Assembly (NCBI RefSeq): GCF_900103665.1
Contig: NZ_FNGY01000007.1
Location: 1-64,000 of the forward strand
Source: Pedobacter steynii
Lineage (GTDB): Bacteria > Bacteroidota > Bacteroidia > Sphingobacteriales > Sphingobacteriaceae
Length of the DNA: 64,000 nt
Reading direction: 5' to 3'
Below the pieces are notes generated by a model, which saw only the letters and a list, made by a program, of their open reading frames with translations, did no database searches and was not told the DNA's origin. Shown here in pieces: positions 50,261 through 59,103 of this stretch (position 1 is the first letter of the stretch; every line of letters begins with the position of its first letter). The position numbers were made by a program, and so were the translations under genes.

Positions 50261-52828
50261 TTAAAAATCAAATTTAACCCTTGCCCGAATGCCCCAGCCG
50301 GAGACCTCCGGATTATTCAGGTAGCTGAATCTCTTCACTGCATCGACCCGGAGCACTTTAAAGATGTTTCCGACACCAACACTGCCTTCCATATAAGGAT
50401 CTCTATTCAGGGAATTGGTAACCGGCACACCATTTTCATTTCGTACAAATTGCATAATACCACTGTTCAATGCCGGATTGTTTTCCTGGCGTAAGCCACC
50501 ATACAACACCTTAAACGAGGCAACCTCTCTCAATTTCAGCTTTTTAAGCAAAGGAATTTTATTGAAAAAGAAACCATTAAAGTTCTGATCGATATTGATA
50601 CTCGCATAATGATCACTTACAAATTCCATGAAATTCATCAGGTTGTAAGAATTCAGCTGGTAAGCATAGGTCTGATTTGCCCTGTGAATGGCCAATAATG
50701 GAAAAGGAACCTTCCCTACAATATAGGCACCTTCCACCGTCACATCCGCATAACCAAGCTGTGAAAGGTAAAAACGCTTATCTACACTTCCCATAAAGTT
50801 ATGATAGTTGTATTCTCCTCCCAATACTCCTTTTATACCAGCAGTATAGCGGAAATTAAAGACCGGAAAACGGTCGATAATGGGTACCCTGTATATTTTT
50901 CCCTGATAAAATTTCTCATGTGGTGCGTACCGCAGGCCTAAGCTGACCTCAGAGGTACTGATCTGGTTGGTCCGGCCCAGAATCCCATTGTCAGGATAAT
51001 TACTGAAATAAAGGGATCCTGCGGGCGTCTGCTGCCATTTCCTCAGGCCCAGTGTATAAGAGAAGTGATTTTCAAACTCATGCACATAGTCAAGCCTGTA
51101 AAAATCATTGTAAAGCATCATATTGTTCTCTCCTCTTTTGAAAGAAAGCAGGAAATTGTCTTCCTGTACAAACTGCAACTCCTGTCCCGGAATCTTCGTA
51201 TCCCTTTGAAAACTGGCCCTGAGGTAGTTTTGCGGGAAGGCATAGATCGATTTGTTGTTCAGAGAATAAGTTCCACTCAGGAAATATTTCCATTTATCGT
51301 CCTTGAATCCATAAGCGGCATAGGTTTCAAAATAATAACGCTTGCTTAATGAAGGCGTTGTTCTTCCTCCCAAACGAAGACGGAAACCTTCTACCCCGTT
51401 AAAGCTATAAAAGGTATTGACAGGCCCCATTTCAAAAGGACCAAAATCTTTATAACCCGCAAAGAATAAGGTCACTACATCCATCGTCCTTTTAAAGGAA
51501 GGTATCGATTGCAGCGTATCCAGATTACCATAGACCTTCATATTGCCGGCACTCAGGGGCTCAGGGCGGTTGTTTGCCCAGAACTGTTCTGACCTTTTAT
51601 CGGCATCGGGAACGACCACCAATTGTCCGGCGCCCCGATAGGCCGTATCCGGACGTGGGTTATTGATCTTATAATCTTTAAAGGTGACCGTTCTTTCTCC
51701 CGTAAAGCCGCTTCCGGCTTTCTTGCTCAGGCCAAAATCAACAATCAGGTTACTTTTGCTCAAATGATAACGATCATCCGGATTCTTCTCAAAATCCAGC
51801 TTAGCCTCCAATGCCCGGACAAAATTCAGGTTGATGTTCTTATTTACCGTAAGAAAGGCATTCTGTACTGCGTAGTTTCCGTCCAATGTAATGTAAAGCT
51901 TTCCTTCAAACAGGAGATCAGTGTTGTTTCTCGGCGTAAAAGCAAGCTCCACCAGCTGTGGATTGTGGTTTTTAATGGTATCGGTAATAAAGAACTTATA
52001 GAAAGAAGGTGCGCCGTCCGAAATAGGGCTGAGCAATTGGTTACTCACCACAGATATATTGTTATCATAGATGTCAATATCCTGATACATCCTGTCGAAA
52101 TAAGTGCTTAATCCCTGATTGTCGATAAAACGCTCATCAAAGTTTACTCTTTTATCTGCAATAACGATTGTCTTTGTCTTCTCAGGGTTCTTTTTGAAAT
52201 AGTTGTTGCTCAGTTTTTCCTGCTGAAATACGGGAAGCACATTCTTTCCCCCTATTTTTGTAGAATCCTGCTCCTGAAACAGGAACTGGTAATTGCGGAA
52301 CATGCGTTTGTTTCTAAACTTATCAGAAAGATTACTCAAAGAGAACATCATCCGCTCATATTTCTGATATTCGACAAAGTCGTAATGCTCCATTCTGTTT
52401 TTTGCCTTATTGGCAATCACTTTCCTGATCAGCTCTACCGCCGGGTTTTCTTTATTCCGGTAACGCGGCTTTTTTCCGGCCGTAATCACCACTTCATTCA
52501 TCAGCATTGCTTCCGGCTGCAATTGTACATTCAGGACCTGAGCCGTGCCTACTTTGATGACTTTAGTGGTCGGCTTATACCCTACATAACTAAATTTCAA
52601 GGTGGTATAATCTCCGTTGAGGCTGATATTGAATTTTCCATCCGCATCCGTTCTTCCCCCAAGGGTACTTCCGGTAATCGAATAGGAAACATAAGGCAGG
52701 GTTTCTTTAGTACTCGCATCGGTAACCGTACCACTCACCCTGGTTTGCTGTGCAAAAACACTGCCCGTACCGCCCAGTGTCAGGAAGAGGATAAAGATGC
52801 GGATCCATTTGTTAAAGTATTGTCTCAT
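50261..52828 (-). CDS. DUF5686 outer-membrane protein with carboxypeptidase-regulatory-like domain
   Basis: About 855 residues from the ATG at 52828 (MRQYFNKWIRIFILFLTLGG, cleaved near VFAQ); 17 upstream codons are not needed. A regulatory-like beta domain comes first (VSGTVTDASTKETLPYVSYS, DADGKFNISL), then a family-specific region and a long C-terminal beta barrel ending in VKFDF, the aromatic ending typical of outer-membrane proteins. This layout is the DUF5686 family; its function is not established. It has its own terminator. Confidence 0.87.
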   Translation of the reverse strand: MRQYFNKWIRIFILFLTLGGTGSVFAQQTRVSGTVTDASTKETLPYVSYSITGSTLGGRTDADGKFNISLNGDYTTLKFSYVGYKPTTKVIKVGTAQVLNVQLQPEAMLMNEVVITAGKKPRYRNKENPAVELIRKVIANKAKNRMEHYDFVEYQKYERMMFSLSNLSDKFRNKRMFRNYQFLFQEQDSTKIGGKNVLPVFQQEKLSNNYFKKNPEKTKTIVIADKRVNFDERFIDNQGLSTYFDRMYQDIDIYDNNISVVSNQLLSPISDGAPSFYKFFITDTIKNHNPQLVELAFTPRNNTDLLFEGKLYITLDGNYAVQNAFLTVNKNINLNFVRALEAKLDFEKNPDDRYHLSKSNLIVDFGLSKKAGSGFTGERTVTFKDYKINNPRPDTAYRGAGQLVVVPDADKRSEQFWANNRPEPLSAGNMKVYGNLDTLQSIPSFKRTMDVVTLFFAGYKDFGPFEMGPVNTFYSFNGVEGFRLRLGGRTTPSLSKRYYFETYAAYGFKDDKWKYFLSGTYSLNNKSIYAFPQNYLRASFQRDTKIPGQELQFVQEDNFLLSFKRGENNMMLYNDFYRLDYVHEFENHFSYTLGLRKWQQTPAGSLYFSNYPDNGILGRTNQISTSEVSLGLRYAPHEKFYQGKIYRVPIIDRFPVFNFRYTAGIKGVLGGEYNYHNFMGSVDKRFYLSQLGYADVTVEGAYIVGKVPFPLLAIHRANQTYAYQLNSYNLMNFMEFVSDHYASINIDQNFNGFFFNKIPLLKKLKLREVASFKVLYGGLRQENNPALNSGIMQFVRNENGVPVTNSLNRDPYMEGSVGVGNIFKVLRVDAVKRFSYLNNPEVSGWGIRARVKFDF

Positions 52829-53023
52829 AAACCGATCCTTATTTCCTGAACAAATGAGAAGGTCCACAAACAAGAACATTCCTTCCCTCTTTTGGAGAAG
52901 GGTTATTGCGGCTTAGCGTAATGGTATGAACCACTACCGACTGTTGATATGATATGTACACGATTCCGGTTAACTTAGTTAATACTGAACAGATTAAGTT
53001 GTAGAGCGTGGCCAAAGATAAAG

Positions 53024-53090
53024 CTAACATCTGACTTCCTATACTGTTTTGGTCAGTATGAAGGTCAATGTTAGATGTTATGACATCTAA
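53024..53090. repeat. Overlapping, mutually exclusive hairpins downstream of the EnvC-like gene
   Basis: The arm at 53024-53046 pairs imperfectly with 53054-53075 (CTAACAT and ATACTG at the ends). The segment TTAGATGT (53071-53078) can instead pair perfectly with ACATCTAA (53083-53090). Both hairpins cannot form together. There is no T tract. The location is between the EnvC-like gene end (53116) and the DUF5686 start (52828), both on the minus strand. Confidence 0.55.
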
Positions 53091-53115
53091 ATGAAAATTC
53101 TAAGAAATATCCGGG

Positions 53116-54369
53116 TTATTTCGCGATCCAGGCCTCTGGGTTGAGTTTGTTCTGACCACGCATAATTTCGAAATGGAGTACCGGTCCGTCTTCTTTTGAA
53201 GCCACAACACCTAAACTCTGTTTCGTTTCGACCTTGTCGCCTTTCGCAACACTTACCGTTTTCAGGTTTTGATAGATCGTAAAATATTCTCCATGCTGAA
53301 CCGCAACGATATAAGTCCCATACAATTCACGAACAAACAACACTTTCCCTTCAAATACCGCTTTCACTGAAGCACCATTTTCGGTCAGGATATTAATCCC
53401 ATCGTTGTTATAAGTTGCGCGGCCTTCGGTATGTGCCCCAAAACGCTCCAGAATAGAATACTGACCAACAGGCCATGGCAAACGCCCCCTGTTGTTTTCA
53501 AAGCCCGCAGAAAGCTTCGCCGCTTCAGGTGAAGCGGTCAGGTAACTGCTGTTGCTTTTTTCTTTGGCCACAGGGACAGGGCGACCTTCGGCAACTGCTT
53601 TCTGGGCAGCAAGCCGCTCTTCTTCCTCGGCTTTTTTCCTCGCAAGTTCTATCTCTTTCTGAATGGCATTCCTGATTGCCCGGTCAATATCCGCCTGCTT
53701 TCTTTTTCTGGCGGCAAGGTCTTGCTTAAATTGCTTTTCCTGCTTACTGATCTGGTTTAACATCACCGACTGCTCAGATTTGTTTTTACTCAGCTTCACC
53801 TTTTCCTGCTCCTGCTCGGATAAAAGACTGCTCTTTGCCTTTAAGTTCTTGTCCAGCACACCGATTCTATATTCTATATTCTTTTGCGTACCCTGAAGAT
53901 AATCTGCTTGTTTCTTTCGGTATTGACCAAACTGCTGCAGGTATTTAATTCTTTTATAGGCCTGATTGAACCCTTCGGAACCAAATACAAACATCATTTT
54001 ATCATAGGAGTTCCTGTTTCGCTGTGCAAAGCGGATCATCCCGGCATATTCTTTTTTAAGCTGCCCCAACTGACCTTTCAGGGTACGTACTTCGTTGCTG
54101 TTTTCATGAATCTGATTGTCCAGATTTTTCACTTCAGAATTGATGATTGAAATTTTATTCTGCATCAGCCTGATCTTTGCATTTACCGTGCGGATCTGGC
54201 CCATTGTTAGTCTTTTACTACTGGAAGTCTCATTCAGATTTTTCTGCAGCAATTCAATTTCCCGCTGTATGGCTTCCTTATTCCTTTTTAACTCTGCACT
54301 GGTTTGTGCAAAAACAAGGGTTGTAAATGAGGTAAATATGATGACTAAGAATAGTTTTTGAAGCTTCAT
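53116..54369 (-). CDS. EnvC-like murein hydrolase activator (M23 peptidase domain)
   Basis: A 417-residue exported protein. After the signal peptide (LVIIFTSFTTLVFAQ) come long coiled coils (about residues 25-110 and 160-270) and a C-terminal LytM/M23 domain (NNDGINILTENGASVKAVFE, VLHFEIMRG). The first metal-ligand His of active M23 enzymes is replaced (YNNDGIN where HxxxxD is expected). The domain is therefore probably degenerate and acts as an activator of cell-wall amidases during division, as E. coli EnvC does. Confidence 0.9.
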   Translation of the reverse strand: MKLQKLFLVIIFTSFTTLVFAQTSAELKRNKEAIQREIELLQKNLNETSSSKRLTMGQIRTVNAKIRLMQNKISIINSEVKNLDNQIHENSNEVRTLKGQLGQLKKEYAGMIRFAQRNRNSYDKMMFVFGSEGFNQAYKRIKYLQQFGQYRKKQADYLQGTQKNIEYRIGVLDKNLKAKSSLLSEQEQEKVKLSKNKSEQSVMLNQISKQEKQFKQDLAARKRKQADIDRAIRNAIQKEIELARKKAEEEERLAAQKAVAEGRPVPVAKEKSNSSYLTASPEAAKLSAGFENNRGRLPWPVGQYSILERFGAHTEGRATYNNDGINILTENGASVKAVFEGKVLFVRELYGTYIVAVQHGEYFTIYQNLKTVSVAKGDKVETKQSLGVVASKEDGPVLHFEIMRGQNKLNPEAWIAK

Positions 54370-54495
54370 TATCTAAATAAGTATCTGAATAAAATCGCCC
54401 TTTTTGGACGTTAAATTTATCATTGCGATTCTAAAACTATTGAAAACAAGGCTTAAATGCAAATTGTGAAGCAAATGAATCTAAAATATCACATT

Positions 54496-54996
54496 CTACG
54501 CCTCTGAAAAACCAGCCTGACATCGAAGCAGAAGCTCGGATCCTTTACCATTTTCAGCATAGGTTTTGATCACCTGGTTTCTTTTGAACAAGAACCGTTT
54601 CATGTATGCTTTGAGAAACAAATAATCCGCTATTCTTCCAAAAATCCAGCATGGAGAGACATAGGTAAAGACATCTGTCATCACCGTTTGCTGCCCGTTA
54701 TATCTAAAAATATGTTCGTGTTTAAATGATTTAAATGCACCTTTCTGCATTTCGTCCACAAAGAAATCGGGTGCATGGAGTGCTGTGATCTGAGCGGTCA
54801 GCTGTTGAACCAGCCCAAAATGACGTGCCTGCCATGTCACCTGTTCTCCCAGCAGGATTAATCCGGAAAACCGTCCTCCTACTACCTTTTCTTCTGTATC
54901 TGCTGTCGAGATCTGGTGCAGATCGATACTCCTTGATAAATCAAACACCAGATTAATATCTGCATTGATGTACGTTTCTAACCGGATTTCAGGCAT
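54496..54996 (-). CDS. SRPBCC-fold (START-like) ligand-binding protein
   Basis: A 166-residue single-domain protein. INADINLVFDLSRSIDLHQI at the N-terminus and HEHIFRYNGQQTVMTDVFTY in the middle are typical of the SRPBCC/polyketide-cyclase-like fold, with the long C-terminal helix in RIADYLFLKAYMKRFLFKRN. It probably binds a small hydrophobic ligand. It overlaps the acetyltransferase gene by eight bases on the same strand, suggesting joint translation. Confidence 0.82.
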   Translation of the reverse strand: MPEIRLETYINADINLVFDLSRSIDLHQISTADTEEKVVGGRFSGLILLGEQVTWQARHFGLVQQLTAQITALHAPDFFVDEMQKGAFKSFKHEHIFRYNGQQTVMTDVFTYVSPCWIFGRIADYLFLKAYMKRFLFKRNQVIKTYAENGKGSELLLRCQAGFSEA

Positions 54997-55597
54997 TTAC
55001 TTTACAATAGATTTCAGTATCCAGGAATTGACCTTTATAATAAAAATCCTGCTTAAAATGGGCTTCTTTTACATATCCACTTTTAAGCAGCACACGTGCA
55101 GAAGCCCGATTTCCGGGATCGATGACCGCACTAATGGAATGTAAACCAACGGCATTGAACCCAAAATCAGTCACCAACGACAGCGCTTCAGCTGCAATTC
55201 CCCGCCCCCAGAAGTCCGGATCCATTAAATAGCCAACCTCGGCTCTGAAATTCGACGCGTCAATTTTCCAATATCCGATATGGCCAATATAGCATTCCGG
55301 CTTTTCTTTTAAAGTGATGACCCAACCCAGGCTTTCATGTTTCAGAAAATTCTCATGAATTTCAGTGATCAATGCTTCAATATCCGCTATAATTTTCGGT
55401 TTTGGCCTCGGGATATATTTCATTACCGAATCATTACTCCGGATTTTAAACAGTGCGGGCGCATCAAGCAGCGTTTGTTCGCGCAATAAAAGTCTTTCCG
55501 ATTCCAGAACCGGTAGCTTGTCGAAATGAAATTTTAGGATATCCTGTTCCATTTTTAGGTATTCAATTACGGCTCCAATATAGAAGTTTTCTTTCAT
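54989..55597 (-). CDS. RimJ/RimL-type GNAT acetyltransferase
   Basis: 202 residues if read from 55597; the ATG at 55552 (MEQDILKFHFDK) is an equally good start. The fold is complete: LESERLLLREQTLLDAPALF, then MDPDFWGRGIAAEALSLVTD (acetyl-CoA-binding) and PGNRASARVLLKSGYVKEAH. RimJ/RimL-like enzymes acetylate protein N-termini or small amines; the target here is unknown. It is divergent from metN, 96 bp between starts. Confidence 0.88.
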   Translation of the reverse strand: MKENFYIGAVIEYLKMEQDILKFHFDKLPVLESERLLLREQTLLDAPALFKIRSNDSVMKYIPRPKPKIIADIEALITEIHENFLKHESLGWVITLKEKPECYIGHIGYWKIDASNFRAEVGYLMDPDFWGRGIAAEALSLVTDFGFNAVGLHSISAVIDPGNRASARVLLKSGYVKEAHFKQDFYYKGQFLDTEIYCKVNA

Positions 55598-55642
55598 TTC
55601 ATTATCCAGGGATTTTATTCTATACTTGTGCCATAGAATTAA

Positions 55643-55674
55643 TAGCGTTTCAATGCCCTGAAACGCTATCTTTG
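55643..55674 (+). promoter_or_regulatory. Promoter and palindromic operator of the metNIQ operon
   Basis: TAGCGTTTCA (55643-55652) and TGAAACGCTA (55659-55668) are perfect 10-bp inverted arms around ATGCCC. The right arm overlaps TATCTTTG (55667-55674), a TAnnTTTG box ending 19 bases before the metN ATG. No SAM riboswitch was seen upstream, so a protein repressor acting here is the likely control. Confidence 0.75.
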
Positions 55675-55693
55675 TAAAAAAAACTTCCGGGCA

Positions 55694-56725
55694 ATGATTG
55701 AATTAAGAAATATAACGAAGAAGTTTTATCAGAAAACAAAAGCGATCACTGCCCTTTCGGATGTCACCTTAACTGTACCTGAAGGCAAGATTTTCGGTGT
55801 TATTGGTGCCTCAGGCGCAGGAAAAAGCACACTGATCCGCTGTGTAAACCTGCTCGAAAAACCGACCTCCGGGGAGGTGATCGTAGACGGACAAAACCTG
55901 ATAAACCTTTCCTCAAAAGAACTCGCAAAAGCAAGAAGACACATCGGAATGATCTTCCAGCATTTCAACCTGCTCTCTTCCAGAACTGTTTTTGAGAACG
56001 TAGCCTTTTCTTTGGAACTGGACCATACGCCAAAACAGGAGATCCAAAAAAGGGTTTCAGACCTACTCTCTTTAGTTGGTCTGGATGAAAAACACCATGA
56101 TTATCCGGTCAACTTATCAGGCGGCCAGAAACAACGTGTTGCCATTGCCAGAACCCTGGCCAGCAACCCTAAAGTTTTACTCTGCGACGAAGCCACAAGT
56201 GCATTAGACCCTGCCACAACAAAGTCAATTCTTGCTTTATTAAAAGACATTAATAAAAGACTAAACATCACCATTTTACTGATTACCCATGAAATGGATG
56301 TGGTAAAAGACATTTGTGATGAGGTTGCAGTGATCAGTGAAGGTCAGCTGATTGAACAGGGTGCAGTGAGCGAAATATTTTCACATCCCAAAACAGCATT
56401 GGCAAAAGAGTTTATTGCCTCTTCTTTAAACCTGGAAATCCCGGTTGATTATAAAGAACGCCTCGTGGCGGCACCCGCAGCAGATAAGCGCCCGCTCTTG
56501 AAGCTGGAATTTACCGGTCAGTCTGTAGACGATCCCGTATTGTCGGAAGTAGCAAGGCTTTTTCAGATCGACAGCAATGTGATCAGCGCAAGAATGGACT
56601 ACGCCGGCGGCGTTAAATTCGGGGTCATGCTCATTGAAGTCTTCGGAACACAGGAAAACAGTCTGCGGGCTATTGAATTTTATCAAAACAAAAATATTAA
56701 AGTAGAAGTCTTAGGTTATGTCTGA
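55694..56725 (+). CDS. metN: Methionine ABC importer, ATP-binding protein MetN
   Basis: A 343-residue ATPase: Walker A GASGAGKSTLIRC, signature NLSGGQKQRVAIA, Walker B VLLCDEATSALDP and the switch His in LLITHEMDVVKDI. The C-terminal 100 residues (FTGQSVDDPVLSEVARLFQI onward) are the NIL domain that in E. coli MetN binds methionine and inhibits transport when the cell is replete. It is the first gene of metNIQ; its end overlaps metI by eight bases. Confidence 0.96.
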   Translation: MIELRNITKKFYQKTKAITALSDVTLTVPEGKIFGVIGASGAGKSTLIRCVNLLEKPTSGEVIVDGQNLINLSSKELAKARRHIGMIFQHFNLLSSRTVFENVAFSLELDHTPKQEIQKRVSDLLSLVGLDEKHHDYPVNLSGGQKQRVAIARTLASNPKVLLCDEATSALDPATTKSILALLKDINKRLNITILLITHEMDVVKDICDEVAVISEGQLIEQGAVSEIFSHPKTALAKEFIASSLNLEIPVDYKERLVAAPAADKRPLLKLEFTGQSVDDPVLSEVARLFQIDSNVISARMDYAGGVKFGVMLIEVFGTQENSLRAIEFYQNKNIKVEVLGYV

Positions 56726-57371
56726 TTCAATGATTTTACTCCTTGCAAAAGGAGCCTGGGAAACCATCGTCATGACCTTTGTTTCCGGTTTTTTTGGTTT
56801 CTTAATAGGATTACCAACTGGCGTATTGCTCTACCTGACCAGGAAAGGACAGGTTTTGGAACATCGAACATTAAACAACGTTATTTCGGTGATCGTTAAC
56901 ATCTTCCGTTCCATTCCATTCATCATCCTGATCGTCTGGATGATCCCTTTCACCAGAGCATTGGTGGGCACTTCTATTGGTGTGGAAGCAGCAATCGTTC
57001 CTTTAAGTATCGGCGCTGCCCCTTTTATTGCCAGATTAATAGAAAACAGCCTGATAGAAGTTCCGGGAGGATTAGTAGAGGCCGCAAGGGCGATGGGGGC
57101 AACTCCCTTCCAGATCGTATATAAAGTATTGTTACCCGAAGCACTTCCTTCCATCATTAACAGCGCATCCGTTACCTTAATCACCCTCGTCGGTTATTCG
57201 GCTATGGGAGGTGCAGTCGGTGCAGGCGGACTGGGCCAGATCGGTTACCAATATGGATATGTTGGCTATGATGTGTTCGTGATGAACACCGTACTGATCC
57301 TATTGATCATGCTGGTTTTTTTAATCCAGTTTCTGGGAGATTTCATCGCCAAAAAAGTAGACCACAGATAA
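56718..57371 (+). CDS. metI: Methionine ABC importer, permease MetI
   Basis: A 217-residue permease with five helices. The binding-protein-dependent transport signature is EAARAMGATPFQIVYKVLLP, which forms the coupling helix that docks on MetN. The helix HLPS are typical of MetI (FRSIPFIILIVWMIPFTRAL; YSAMGGAVGAGGLGQIGYQY). Encoded between metN and metQ. Confidence 0.96.
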   Translation: MSDSMILLLAKGAWETIVMTFVSGFFGFLIGLPTGVLLYLTRKGQVLEHRTLNNVISVIVNIFRSIPFIILIVWMIPFTRALVGTSIGVEAAIVPLSIGAAPFIARLIENSLIEVPGGLVEAARAMGATPFQIVYKVLLPEALPSIINSASVTLITLVGYSAMGGAVGAGGLGQIGYQYGYVGYDVFVMNTVLILLIMLVFLIQFLGDFIAKKVDHR

Positions 57372-57396
57372 GCATCACCTTAAATATTTTAATCAC

Positions 57397-58218
57397 ATGA
57401 ATACAAAAATCAAATTCCTAGCCACATTAGCCCTTCTTAGCAGTTCAGCTTTATTGTTCAGCTGTGGTGGCGGAGCAAAAAAGGATGATCCTAACCACAT
57501 TAAGGTAGGTGTAGAATCAGGACCGGAATATGACCTTGCCGAAGCAGCAAAAAAAGTAGCAAAAGAAAAATATGGACTGGAAGTGGAACTCGTTCAGTTT
57601 AACGATTATGTGATGCCGAATGAAGCCCTTCATCAAAAGGACATTGATGCAAACGTTTTTCAGAACAAGCCTTATCTTGATGTTCAGACCAAACAACGTG
57701 GTTATAAATTTGCCATCGTTGGAAATACTTTTGTTTATCCGCTTGCAGGATATTCTAAAAAGATCAAATCACTGACAGAACTTAAAGACGAAAGCACGAT
57801 CATCATTCCTAATGATGCCACCAATGGTGGAAGATCATTGCTACTATTGCAGAAATTCGGACTTTTAAAACTTAAAGACGGTGTTGGCCTCTTGCCTACT
57901 GTTGCCGACATTACCGATAACCCTAAAAAGCTTAAAATACTGGAATTGGAAGCGCCACAATTGCCAAGAGCATTGGATGATCAGAATGTGACCATCGCTG
58001 TGATCAACAACACCTTTGCGGCTCCAGTCGGACTAAGTCCGGAGAAAGACGGCTTGTTCGTAGAAGACAAAGACTCTCCATATGTAAATTCAATTGTTTC
58101 AAGAGAAGACAACAAGACCGCAGAAAAAGTATTGAAATTTGTGAAAGCTTATCAATCGGCAGAAGTGGAAGCTGCAGCATTGAAAGCCTTTAAAGGCGGC
58201 GCAATCAAAGGCTGGTAG
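57397..58218 (+). CDS. metQ: Methionine-binding lipoprotein MetQ
   Basis: A 273-residue lipoprotein with signal MNTKIKFLATLALLSSSALL and lipobox FSC-GGG. The mature protein is a NlpA/MetQ family substrate-binding protein (IKVGVESGPEYDLAEAAKKV; NEALHQKDIDANVFQNKPYL; IIIPNDATNGGRSLLLLQKF). It captures D- or L-methionine in the periplasm and delivers it to MetI. Last gene of the operon, 25 bp after metI. Confidence 0.96.
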   Translation: MNTKIKFLATLALLSSSALLFSCGGGAKKDDPNHIKVGVESGPEYDLAEAAKKVAKEKYGLEVELVQFNDYVMPNEALHQKDIDANVFQNKPYLDVQTKQRGYKFAIVGNTFVYPLAGYSKKIKSLTELKDESTIIIPNDATNGGRSLLLLQKFGLLKLKDGVGLLPTVADITDNPKKLKILELEAPQLPRALDDQNVTIAVINNTFAAPVGLSPEKDGLFVEDKDSPYVNSIVSREDNKTAEKVLKFVKAYQSAEVEAAALKAFKGGAIKGW

Positions 58219-58261
58219 CCTTCACTGAGACGCCAATTCTGCGCTCATTTTCCTTTATTTT

Positions 58262-58302
58262 GTACCGTAAAGGACGGTCTGACAAATCGTCCTTTACGGT
58301 AC
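58262..58302. terminator. Hairpin between metQ and the DUF3823 gene
   Basis: A perfect 15-bp stem GTACCGTAAAGGACG / CGTCCTTTACGGTAC with an 11-base loop, 43 bp after the metQ stop and between convergent genes. There is no T tract on either side, so it may act as a weak terminator or an mRNA end stabiliser. Confidence 0.75.
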
Positions 58303-58362
58303 TCCATAAAAAATTGAAAAAAAACTAATCGCTATATAAAGCTTTTTGAAGGCAGTTCATTG

Positions 58363-59085
58363 TTATTGCGCTGCCGTAGTTACCTCCATTACATTGGTAT
58401 AATTAAATAAATTGCCATCATTAATTGTACGTGAGACAGCCCTTACATAATACAACGTATTCGGTTTTAATTTCTCAATGATGAACTCATAGCTTTTTGC
58501 TTCAATTGCCGCATCACCATCTGTTTCGGTATTGATTAATACACGACCATTATTCGAAGCATCCAGGTTGTAATAATTATTAACATCCACCGATGTGGTA
58601 AGGCCGGCAACGGCACCAACTCTTGCGATTTTTTGAACATTACCTGTACTCCGCTTTGCATTTACCCTAATTGTAATGGATGTAGCTGTTTTAGAAATTA
58701 CCTCACAGCTGAGGGTAAGATAGGGCTGCACTTTTAAATCCTGTTTCGTATTGCCGTTAATATTTAAATCAAAAATTGTATCCTTTACAAAGAAAGGCCC
58801 TTCTGCAAATAACTTGTACTTGCCATTAAATATAAAACTATTGGCATAGCTTCCATCAGCATTAACAGAGGAGCTGATGGGTTGCGGAATAAGCCCAGTG
58901 TATCCTAGCTGATAAAGTCTGATTTTAGCTCCATTTAAGGTTTGCTGAGGTACATTTTTGCCCGTAGCTGCATCTACAATATTTCCGGATACACTGGCAT
59001 TGGGTGCTTCATAATTATCTTTTTTGCATCCAGACCATATGGTGGCTACAAATAAGAACATTATATATATGATTTGCTTTTTCAT
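58363..59085 (-). CDS. DUF3823 lipoprotein, accessory to SusC/SusD
   Basis: A 240-residue lipoprotein (MFLFVATIWSGC-KKD). It begins with a carboxypeptidase-regulatory-like beta domain (ASVSGNIVDAATGKNVPQQT) and ends with a fibronectin-like segment (FIIEKLKPNTLYYVRAVSRT). This layout is DUF3823, often encoded beside susCD. It is probably surface-exposed and may bind glycan together with SusD. It is the third gene after susC and susD. Confidence 0.85.
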   Translation of the reverse strand: MKKQIIYIMFLFVATIWSGCKKDNYEAPNASVSGNIVDAATGKNVPQQTLNGAKIRLYQLGYTGLIPQPISSSVNADGSYANSFIFNGKYKLFAEGPFFVKDTIFDLNINGNTKQDLKVQPYLTLSCEVISKTATSITIRVNAKRSTGNVQKIARVGAVAGLTTSVDVNNYYNLDASNNGRVLINTETDGDAAIEAKSYEFIIEKLKPNTLYYVRAVSRTINDGNLFNYTNVMEVTTAAQ

Positions 59086-59103
59086 CTTCTAATAAAAATT
59101 TAA

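Noticed and set aside
55598..55693. SAM riboswitch before metN
   Set aside because: The 96-bp gap between divergent starts holds a DNA palindrome over a promoter box but no SAM-type multi-stem aptamer, and there is too little transcribed leader for one.
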